Shown here: piece after piece, positions 22,161-29,469 of the stretch
Layout of the letters: each line of letters starts with the position of its first letter
Numbering within the stretch: position 1 is the stretch's first letter
Source of the DNA: Acanthaster planci
Taxonomy: Eukaryota > Echinodermata > Asteroidea > Valvatida > Acanthasteridae
Length of the DNA: 29,469 nt
Reading direction: 5' to 3'
NCBI RefSeq assembly: GCF_001949145.1
Contig: NW_019091361.1
Coordinates: 853,452 to 882,920, forward strand
Program-made: the position numbers and the translations under genes
The notes under the pieces: generated by a model
What the model saw: the letters and a program-made list of their open reading frames with translations, nothing else
Database searches by the model: none
What the model was told of the DNA's origin: nothing

Positions 22161-25100
22161 GCAAGTATTTATTACCGATCGGAAGCACTTGTGACGAGGT
22201 GATTCTTGTGCACACGGCAGAGTTCAAATCGAAAGCTTTACCTAAAACTTCATTTCCAAGTCGTGACATTATCATATCATTACCAAAGTATTTTGAAATA
22301 GTTCAGTAAATACACATTGCTCATAAGACTTGCAAAACAGGACGAAAATCAAACCAAATCCAAACATACAGAACAAGACAAACAATGTGTTTTGTTTTAC
22401 AACCCCTCTTGTGTTAGTGTTTTCCAGAGAACGGCGGAACGTCCCGAGGGGGCACACCATTGCACAGCACACACATATTGCGGAATAATCTTAACTTCTC
22501 CGTCTCGACCAACGAACTGACTCGCATAAGCTCACTCCTCATCACTAAGCTTAGGGAGGGAACGTGCGCCTGGCAACAGTCCCCGCCCAGTCGGGTGCGA
22601 AGAACCGTGGCGGTGGGTGACGCAAAACCCTTCATGTTTCTCCAGGCAGTCTACAGCAAGTATGGCAAATCCGGAGTCATTAGTGAAGATCGTGAGTTTA
22701 CAATTTGCCTAGCTTCGGAAATCAGTAATGATCTTGCATTAGTTAAATGACAGGAAATTTCAAAAATTAATTCCCTGACACAACGTCAGTTTTATACGAA
22801 GAATGTTGAAGACAATTTGTTTACAGTCATTTTTATTATTTAGCTACACAACTGCAAAGCTCCATGCAAAACGTTAAATTAACAGATTTGTAGACATTAA
22901 CATTTGAAACCGAAATAATTATTGAATATATTGCATTTTGTTCAATTATTCAATTATATTTCGTTTTGGGAGAATGGAACTATATTCTGTTAAATAAAAA
23001 TTTCCAAGAGGAAGGAGTAGGCCAGTATTAAAATAATCATCATCCAACTCCGTCAAGCTTGACTTGGCAAAACACAACCATGTTGACTACTTCTGAGAAG
23101 TATTTATTTTTGTCTTTTTTTCCTGACAGAATTCGGAATTTTACTTGAAGATCTAGGCATTGGGAAACTTTTACAGACGAACCACTCCAATTCCTCCGGT
23201 GATCATAGTGTGATACAACGGGTAAGGAATGAGTTGCTTGTCTAAATGGATTTTAATGCACGTAAGAATCGCTAACTGCAGTCACCGATAAACAATTTGT
23301 ATTGTTTGTAAACTGTATACGGCCAAAGCTTCTGTCAGTCAATTCTACATGTGCAAAAAGACAATTCAAAGCTTGGTATAAATACGCAAATGCGGTTGGC
23401 GTGTAAAGTTCGACGGGTTGAATACTTTACAGTTTACTTTAAAAACTATGGTCTTAAACCTCCATGACATGGTAATGCTTTATAGTGCACGAGGAATTTC
23501 ATTGCTTAGATGTAAAAAAAATTTCGTTTTACGTTGATAGCTTCTGGTGAATTGCAAAAAATACGAGAATTATTACGCCTGACCAAGTCTGAAATGCTTG
23601 TAAAAGAGAAAGGCACGCTGCATCTCCCAAAATCTTGCACATACGGATGCATGTTGGTTTTTAAACTTGAACTATAAAAAAACAAATTATTAAAATTATC
23701 CAAAAGGTGTTTCAAGAGATTTGTCTCCATCATTCAGAAACTTTCCTTGGAAGACGCTTTCTGAATCGTCCATTTCAGATTCAAACATACCGGTATGCAT
23801 TAATGTAGGAAGATTAGCCAATGTCGCCATCTGTCCCATTATTTTAATGTAAAAACTATTTATCTGAGACCTTTTTTCATTCTTGTTAAATAGTGCTTCT
23901 TAGCCACCGAACTTATTGACATCTTTAACACAAGCGGGGGCATTCCAATGGAGAATTTTGCCTCAGTTTGCCCGTCTCTCATCCAGCAAATCACGCAAGG
24001 GTGCGTGATCCCAGTTACCCCACCAACGGAGTTGGATCTGAAAAGTAAGTTAAATACCGGCTACTCTTTCCGGTTAGCACACCTCTCTGTCAGTGCAAAA
24101 TTCAAAGACTGACCTGATCGATTTTGTTTCCAAAGGTGGCAATTTAGTCACCTGTACATTCTTTATCGTCACACCAAACTGCCAGTTGAGAAATATGTCT
24201 GGCGAGGCATAGGTGTGTACATGTACTTTCTGGACATCCTTTTGATAGATCCATGAGACTGGTGACGTTTCTTAGAATTCGTGGAAAATGGTTTCAACTG
24301 GAGGTAGAGATTGTGCCGCATGCTTGATTCCGGAAAAGGGAAGATAACAATGAACGTTATCTAAAAAAACCCAAAATGATGTTATGCATAAACTTTCGTA
24401 GGCACGACAAAGGACCGCCCCCCATGTCGCCACAGGGCGTACGTAACGTTTATCATTGGTGAATAGTTTTGACAGACTTCGCCCTTCAAAGTAAAATGCT
24501 ACCTGCAGTCTATTGTCATCCCATTGAGTTTCCCCAAAAACTTTGGTTTCAGTACGGGGTCTTTTCCCTTTTCTATGGACAGTGTATGGATGGGCTACCC
24601 TTGCCATGGCGTCTATTACGGTCCTATCTATGTTAGCGATGGTAGCCGTTCCAACCCACGGGTCCAGATTCTATGCTGCTGTCATGCAGTTTTTTGTCGC
24701 TCTAGCCGTTAGCTCGCTGTCCGGGGATGCCCTGCTGCATCTTCTACCTGAGGTCGGTGCCACTTTGTGATTTCACTCTAACACGATTCGCAACACGGGA
24801 TGGAATTTTATACATAAGTCAAACCAGATTAAAGAGCACCTCTAAGGAAAACACGTTTTCTGTGATTTTATCTGTTAAAATAATTTAATATGGAAGCATC
24901 AAAATCGCCGAATGCATGCAGAGTCATTTGTCTTCAGAGCTCAATTATAACAAGCTTAACAGGTCTTTTTTCTGTTCATGCCAAAATGCAAATTCTGCAC
25001 TTAGATTGCGTCATTCTGAAATAGAAAACGTGGGGAACCCTCGCCCTGTGTTCGTAGTGGACAATTCATTTGTGCACGCCAAACCATGGCCAAGGGTTTA

Positions 25101-27849
25101 TCCATTATGAACACCGGGCGAGGGTTCCCCTCGTTTTCTATAATTTCTCGGAATGACGCAATCTACATTCAGAATTTGCATCTTGGCATGAACAGAAAAA
25201 AAGCTTTTTAAGCTTGTTACAGTTGAGCTCTGAAGACAAGACACTACATTCGATTTGGATGCTTCCATATTTATTTGAAAAGATGAAATCAGAGAAAACG
25301 TGTTTTCGTTAGAGGTGCTCTTTAAAGCAGGTTGACAAACATTGTGCCGGCAATAAGCCGCCTGTACTGTATCCAAGGAAAGAGTAATCGTTATGCAGAA
25401 CAACGAACCAAATAACAATGCCAGCCAGCTTGAAGCAAGATGATAAGTGCTTGTAAAGTGAACGAGCAAACCCCACAGATAGCCAAGGAAAGTCACAACC
25501 ACCAACTATATCTTCCTTTTCCCGTGGCTCAAGGCTCTTGGTATCCATGACATCCAAAAGACGGAAGACCAACCAAACCACACATTCATCATTCTCACCG
25601 TCATCTTAGCTGTCTACTTCTTCTTCATCTTCGAGCGGGTGATGTCGCTGTGTCTTAAAGAAAAACCGTACGGACACGGCCATGTGCATTCCCGGCCTCG
25701 GCGAGAGGCAAGTCTGCATTTATATTGAAAGAAAAACCTTTCGAACATAATTTCACCCCAGTCAAAGATCTTTATTACCATCTGCTAATCTGGATTTAAT
25801 AGTATTAGGTGAAACAATTAACGAAAGGGCATTTTCGTACATGTTAATTGTCTAGCTTCCTACTTTTTCAGAGCAAATTTAAATGAAGGATCAATGTAGT
25901 AGTTGTAATATTAGGCCTACGTTACCAAGCAATTTGTGTAATCTTTATAATATTGTTAACAAAGTGTCCAAAGCTTTTCTTTCGGTTATGTCGGGCTTTA
26001 ATGATGAGATATAGCACATCAACATGATCATGGTCAACGAATGGTATTCCATTGCCCAAACAGAGCTATGTGTGTGGGGGTTTTTTTCACAGACTTTCGT
26101 TGATGAGAATAGCTGTGACATGCACGCTGATGCAATGATGGCAGTCGCCATGGAGAACCAAGATGACAAGAAGACAAATGAAACTGACGATGGACAGCAA
26201 GACGATAAGGAGGCAAGATAGGGGATATATAGATTTGCCACAATGGATGTAAAGTAGTGAAAGTGGAGCTCCTTTGCTACTGTAACCGGCCGCGTGGAAA
26301 TAACACGTGCCGATTGTTTAAAGGAAAGTTTTTACATGGACAGATAGACAGTTGCCGACACAAAATACATTTACCAGGGCCCTGACGAGGCAACGGGATT
26401 TCGAAAGAGGCCTAGTGTTAAGGATAGAACTACCACACTGTTTATTCCATTAATATCCCTCATATTACAATGTCATCCTTCTTAGTCGTTTCTTCTATAA
26501 AGGTGGAAGAAGAAATATCCACGGAAAAGAAAATGGACAAAGAAGAGGAAGTTTCCAAAGTCCAAAAACCACAACCAAGAATATTTGGTATGGCTTTCAG
26601 TTACATCTTCGGCCAAGAAGGTCAACTTGAAAAACAAAACAAACAAAACTAGAGTTTGTTAAGCGGTTCGTTTACTAGTTTGGTTCGGTAGCGCATACCA
26701 GCTTTGTGTCAAGTACAACAGTCGACGTTCTCATTTAGATGTCAAACAGCACGTTCGGTGATACCGACATCAAAGTAACTCAAACACATTATCAAAATAA
26801 CCCAAACATATTACTTAACCAACAGGTGAATGGGTTCAAGGAACAGACACTGCCGCAAATGAAAAATACCAGTAAAGTAGTGTTTCAGTCAACAAATAAC
26901 CAAAGTGCAATGGTAAGAAAAAAATAATCGCGAGGCGGCAAATGGAATGTGCCATTCATTCACTCGTTTAGCAGGAGAAAAACTATGGTTTCTTCTTGTA
27001 AAGAATATTTAGCTTTTTCCGGGTTTTTCTTTACCCTCGGTAGGTCTGAATATGCTGTCGATCATGGTGTTGATCGGAGACGCAGTTCATAACGTCACCG
27101 ATGGTATCACCATTGGTGTCTCTTTCGTCAAAGGTCCGTTCGTTGGTGCATCGACAACCATCGCTGTCTTCTTCCACGAGGTTCCGCACGAAGTTGGTAA
27201 GCGTCCCCAATCGGCATACATCCCGAGAGCAATGCTTTATCTTGAAAGGTGACTGAAGTTATATTGTCGGTGATCAATTTCAGGTGATTTTGCTGTGATG
27301 CTTCGGAATGGTGTTTCATTTCGGAAGGCCATGGTGTGCAGTCTGCTCAGTAATTTAGCAGGATTCGCTGGGCTGTACGCCGGGCTCCTTCTGGGCAGCG
27401 AAAACGTGGTTCAGAGGTGGATCTTCGCCGCTACAGCGGGGATGTTCCTCTATATAGCATTAGTCAGCCTGGTAGGTTTCCATATCAAAGCTCAACGTTC
27501 ATTAACATGAATGTGCTCACATATTCCAAACTGAATGTCAAGAAAATGGATAACAGTCCACGTACGGATAGCATTAGCAAACAATATCCTAAAATAAAAT
27601 TGAGTGCACTTATGATGACATTGCGCGTCTGGTGAGCCAGTAAATTGGCACATGTACAAGCCACCCTCAAGACCTCAGTATAGATCAAATTCTTACGTTC
27701 CTAATTGCTGCTTCACAACTTCACAGGTTCCAGAGATGAACCAACAGGCAGAGGAGGCTGATCACAAGCCCTGGAGGGTTTTCCTCAGGCATAACATCGG
27801 TCTACTACTGGGTTGGGCCATCATGTTGGCTCTTGGGGTATTCGAGTAG
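21900..27849 (+). CDS. LIV-1 subfamily ZIP zinc transporter (SLC39A, ZIP4/ZIP12-like), 11 coding exons
   Basis: Exons 21900-22160, 22550-22691, 23130-23221, 23894-24044, 24553-24752, 25534-25707, 26093-26212, 26503-26587, 27044-27196, 27284-27471 and 27727-27849 join in frame to 562 aa. Order: signal peptide (hydrophobic 11-24); ectodomain with a KYG...LLEDLGIGK segment (about 113-150) and a C166...[12 protein letters not shown]202 segment; then eight membrane helices. Metal-site motifs are intact: HNVTDG (H424, N425, D428) in TM4 and HEVPHE (453-458) in TM5. ZIP proteins carry Zn2+ or related divalent metals from outside or from organelles into the cytosol. [17 protein letters not shown] and [12 protein letters not shown] recall ZIP4/ZIP12. 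The HE rather than EE start of the TM5 motif argues against ZIP8/ZIP14. The TM3-TM4 loop is acidic with only a small HGHVH cluster. Three introns need GC donors. Start: G at -3, G at +4. Confidence 0.92.
22550..22691 (+). CDS. ZIP coding exon 2 (ectodomain, KYG segment)
   Basis: Acceptor atcactaag in phase 0; donor GATC|gtgagt, phase 1. It encodes [16 protein letters not shown], the EF-hand-like YG segment of LIV-1 ectodomains. The acceptor is the less certain edge: another AG five bases later would shift the frame. Confidence 0.75.
23130..23221 (+). CDS. ZIP coding exon 3 (LLEDLGIGK segment)
   Basis: Acceptor ttttttcctgacag, phase 1 in; donor CGG|gtaagg, phase 0 out. It encodes [15 protein letters not shown], matching the LL..LG.GK pattern of LIV-1 ectodomains, and two sequons (NHS, NSS). 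Confidence 0.85.
23894..24044 (+). CDS. ZIP coding exon 4 (membrane-proximal cysteine segment)
   Basis: The acceptor is ttaaatag at 23893, phase 0, not the AG ten bases later: only this choice keeps frame and restores the family cysteine of [11 protein letters not shown]. It also encodes [17 protein letters not shown], the C-P-x-L-x-Q-Q motif before TM1. Donor AAAA|gtaagt, phase 1. Confidence 0.88.
24553..24752 (+). CDS. ZIP coding exon 5 (TM1, TM2)
   Basis: Acceptor tttggtttcag, phase 1 in; donor GAG|gtcggt, phase 0 out. TM1 is about [21 protein letters not shown]2 ends in [11 protein letters not shown], the ZIP TM2 signature with its conserved H-x-x-P-E. Confidence 0.92.
24829..25325. mobile_element. 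497-bp TTAA-flanked hairpin MITE in ZIP intron 5
   Basis: TTAA is found at both edges. The left arm (24833-25061) and right arm (25101-25321) are inverted copies over about 220 bp around a 39-base loop. The tips read AGAGCACCTCTAA and TTAGAGGTGCTCT; next to the loop, GGGGAACCCTCGCCC faces GGGCGAGGGTTCCCC. TTAA duplication is a hallmark of piggyBac-type insertion, so a piggyBac-related MITE is inferred. It lies between exons 5 and 6 of the ZIP gene. Confidence 0.82.
25534..25707 (+). CDS. ZIP coding exon 6 (TM3 and start of cytoplasmic loop)
   Basis: Acceptor gtggctcaag, phase 0, so that LLPE joins ALGIHDI as in the family. TM3 is [18 protein letters not shown]. Then comes the only histidine cluster, GHGHVH. 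It ends GAG|gcaagt, a second GC donor, phase 0. Confidence 0.87.
26093..26212 (+). CDS. ZIP coding exon 7 (acidic cytoplasmic loop)
   Basis: Acceptor gtttttttcacag, phase 0; 40 codons rich in D, E, K and Q. The donor must be GAG|gcaaga, because an in-frame TAG follows within three codons and no GT lies between. Confidence 0.75.
26503..26587 (+). CDS. ZIP coding exon 8 (charged cytoplasmic loop)
   Basis: Acceptor ttcttctataaag, phase 0; donor ATATTTG|gtatgg, phase 1, which fits the next core exon at 27044 exactly. It encodes [19 protein letters not shown] and ends in PQPRIF just before TM4. Confidence 0.78.
26739..26912 (+). CDS. Possible alternative ZIP loop exon
   Basis: 58 codons open from acceptor ttctcatttag to donor ATG|gtaaga. 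It is N/Q/T-rich ([14 protein letters not shown]). It enters and leaves in phase 0, so it cannot sit between exon 8 and the 27044 acceptor. It can join exon 7 (phase 0) on the left and an upstream acceptor (AG 27011-27012) on the right, which stays open into TM4. It may instead be chance. Confidence 0.3.
27044..27196 (+). CDS. ZIP coding exon 9 (TM4, TM5, metal-binding motifs)
   Basis: Acceptor tttaccctcggtag, phase 1 in; donor GTTG|gtaagc, phase 1 out. It encodes [16 protein letters not shown] and [12 protein letters not shown], the binuclear metal centre of ZIP transporters, with every expected ligand present. Confidence 0.95.
27284..27471 (+). CDS. ZIP coding exon 10 (TM6, TM7)
   Basis: Acceptor gatcaatttcag, phase 1 in; donor CTG|gtaggt, phase 0 out. 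It encodes [15 protein letters not shown], then TM6 and [18 protein letters not shown] (TM7). Confidence 0.94.
27727..27849 (+). CDS. ZIP coding exon 11 (TM8 and stop)
   Basis: Acceptor cttcacag, phase 0. It encodes VPEM, a polar loop, then [20 protein letters not shown] and TAG. Ending a few residues after TM8 is typical of the family. Confidence 0.94.
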   Translation, partial: VPEMNQQAEEADHKPWRVFLRHNIGLLLGWAIMLALGVFE

Positions 27850-28158
27850 AACACTGAGAATTTATGTTAGACGTGCATTAGGCTGAACAAGTACTTGACG
27901 AAGTAGACCATTTTAACAGAGCTGATTGAGGTTAAAGCGGCATTCTTTTCAAACTGAATGACAACAGAGTTCGTGCATTCCGGTTTACAGTGAAAGAAAT
28001 CGCTTATTGTTTTAGTACTAGATTCTAAACATCTCGTTGGATTCATTTCGTCCAGAATGGACGGGAAAGTGTAAATGCAACGACTCGAGAAGAAGTCGAA
28101 AATGGGAAAACTATTGTTTGTACACACAAAGGCATCGAGGGAGAAGGGGGCAAGTGAA

Positions 28159-28164
28159 AATAAA
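28159..28164 (+). terminator. Candidate polyadenylation signal of the ZIP gene
   Basis: AATAAA about 310 bases after the stop, in an A-rich stretch; the first such hexamer downstream. Confidence 0.4.
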
Positions 28165-28231
28165 AAAGAAAAAAATTGAAAAAAGCGACAGAAATGAGCG
28201 ATGAAAGAGGATTAAAATCGCCAATTTGCTT

Positions 28232-28273
28232 GAAAAAAATATAATATATATATATATAAAATATAATAATATT
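28232..28273. repeat. AT-rich microsatellite
   Basis: An A run followed by (AT)n and AATAT variants. Confidence 0.7.
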
Positions 28274-28504
28274 CCAGCCGTCGATTATTCAAGTCGCGAG
28301 TGCTTCCCGTTTTCGAAATTTCCCTCCTGAAAAAAGATGGTTTGCCTTCCCCCTGGCAAATCCTGGCGACGCCCATGTGTACATACATTATTAAGAAAGA
28401 ATTCAGAATGAGTTGCTCTGATCACATTTTCCTGTTTAATGACTTACAACTGTCTGGCCTTCCTGAGGGAACGGGAGAGGGCACTTTGTAAGCAACAACT
28501 TAAC

Positions 28505-28812
28505 TTTGGACCAAAGATCGTATAGCGCCGCCAAGCGGCGCAAGATGGAGACCTTCACCGTGAATACACGTAAAACGTTGTAATCGCATAGGCATCATTT
28601 GCGACAGGCATCATAGGCATCATAAGCGATACGCCTGCGCAACGCACATTAAAGCGCAGATGCCGCGGCAGACACGTACACCTGGTGGGCCTGCGCATTA
28701 CCGTGAACCGCGCAGGGGTATCGCTTGTTCAAATGGCGCCCACGGCGATTACACCTTTGGGCAAAGTTATCTATCTTGCGCCTTCGGCGCTATACTCTCT
28801 TTGCTTTGGACC
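28505..28812. mobile_element. 308-bp inverted-repeat element carrying the 72-bp repeat
   Basis: The left end TTTGGACCAAAGATCGTATA plus a GCGCCGC-caa-GCGGCGC hairpin is mirrored on the right by ATCTTGCGCCTTCGGCGCTA then TACTCTCTTTGCTTTGGACC. Each end therefore contains its own small hairpin. Near 28587-28625 AGGCATCAT is repeated. The interior is CpG-rich and has no recognisable gene. Confidence 0.65.
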
Positions 28813-28883
28813 GATACTGCTGACCGATATGCACACTTGCTGGTTGGCGCGTGCTGTTTCTTGTTTATTCAGTCACCGAGTCT

Positions 28884-29049
28884 TTAAAGAACAACTCTAA
28901 GGAAACATGTTTCTATGAGTTTATCTGTTCAATAAATATGGAAGCATCCACATCGAACGCAATGTCATTTGTCTTCAGAGCTCATGTACATGTATAACAA
29001 GCTATGAACATGTTGAATATAGATTTGTTTTCCTTTAGTTGCTCTTTAA
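28884..29049. mobile_element. 166-bp deleted relative of the ZIP-intron MITE
   Basis: TTAA at both edges, tips AGAACAACTCTAAGGAAA and TTTCCTTTAGTTGCTCT. The interior repeats the left arm of the 24829 element (TATGGAAGCATC, TGTCATTTGTCTTCAGAGCT, ATAACAAGCT) but most of the right arm is gone. Confidence 0.75.
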
Positions 29050-29469
29050 GGACACTTTTTGGACAAAGGACTCACTAAATGGCTTCCTGCTGATTTCAGA
29101 AGCGTGTCTTTTTTTAAGTTTAAATACATTTTGTAATTAAAATACCGAGTTTGTAATGAAAACGAAAAAGGATTATTTCAATATCAAGCGAACTATCGAC
29201 AAAATTTATTTCATTCTTTTTAATAAAGTCTTTTACATTCGTTTTTGGATTATACCTTGAGAAATTACGACGGATTACATTTCATTTATAACATCGAACA
29301 CAAATTAAACTGGGCGTTTAATTGTCTAATTGACGTATACAATTTTATATTATGTTTATAAACAAGAATATAATACAACTACTCGTAAGAGGTTTTTACA
29401 ATAAATTTCCTTACAGCATTTTCCGCAAAGCCTTTACTGTTTTTTCAGTGAGGATGTTTTTTAGAAAAC
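29050..29469. other. AT-rich end of window, nothing recognised
   Basis: Very AT-rich, with no open frame of note. Confidence 0.5.

Noticed and set aside
23904-24044. Acceptor at 23903 for ZIP exon 4
   Set aside because: It would need phase 1 from exon 3, which ends in phase 0, and would drop the conserved cysteine. The acceptor at 23893 solves both.
25098-25505. 135-codon minus-strand frame inside ZIP intron 5
   Set aside because: Most of it is the right arm of the hairpin MITE; no protein signature.

Overview
The window looks like nuclear DNA of a marine invertebrate deuterostome. Genes are split by GT-AG and some GC-AG introns, and the spaces between them are full of short inverted-repeat transposons, a tRNA-type SINE and a decayed Penelope-like retroelement. 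The palindrome TAGGCCTA occurs five times in 29 kb, roughly ten times more than chance, a habit I associate with echinoderm and related genomes. I favour an echinoderm; a hemichordate or lancelet cannot be excluded.

Three protein-coding genes can be assembled, all on the + strand. Two are tandem paralogous class A (rhodopsin-family) peptide-receptor-like GPCRs: receptor A (4758-7536, 3 coding exons, 368 aa) and receptor B (16541-19265, 3 coding exons, 384 aa). Both have the same exon layout and intron phases (phase 0 just before TM3 proper, phase 1 at the end of TM4), and both keep the main class A landmarks. Their DRW motif and the sequence around it recall kisspeptin/galanin/allatostatin-A-type receptors. 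The third gene (21900-27849) is a complete LIV-1 (SLC39/ZIP) zinc transporter of 11 coding exons and 562 aa. All exon phases close exactly, provided that three of its ten introns start with GC instead of GT.

Region by region: 1-2300 holds a SINE, a short tandem repeat and a dead Penelope-like element. 2300-4740 is mostly empty, with a 403-bp inverted-repeat element ending about 110 bp before receptor A. 4.7-7.6 kb is receptor A. 7.6-15 kb is intergenic, with a 93-bp MITE, an 819-bp foldback-like element built from a palindromic minisatellite, and a 72-bp dispersed repeat. 15.0-19.3 kb is receptor B with a candidate TATA box and 5' leader exon. 19.4-21.9 kb has a CpG-rich stretch and a 242-bp palindrome. 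21.9-27.9 kb is the ZIP gene, with a 497-bp TTAA-flanked hairpin in its fifth intron. 28-29.5 kb carries two more MITEs, one a deleted relative of the intronic hairpin.

The receptors would act at the plasma membrane on an extracellular, probably peptide, ligand. The ZIP protein would move zinc or a similar divalent metal into the cytosol. Nothing in the sequence links the receptors to the transporter beyond neighbourhood.
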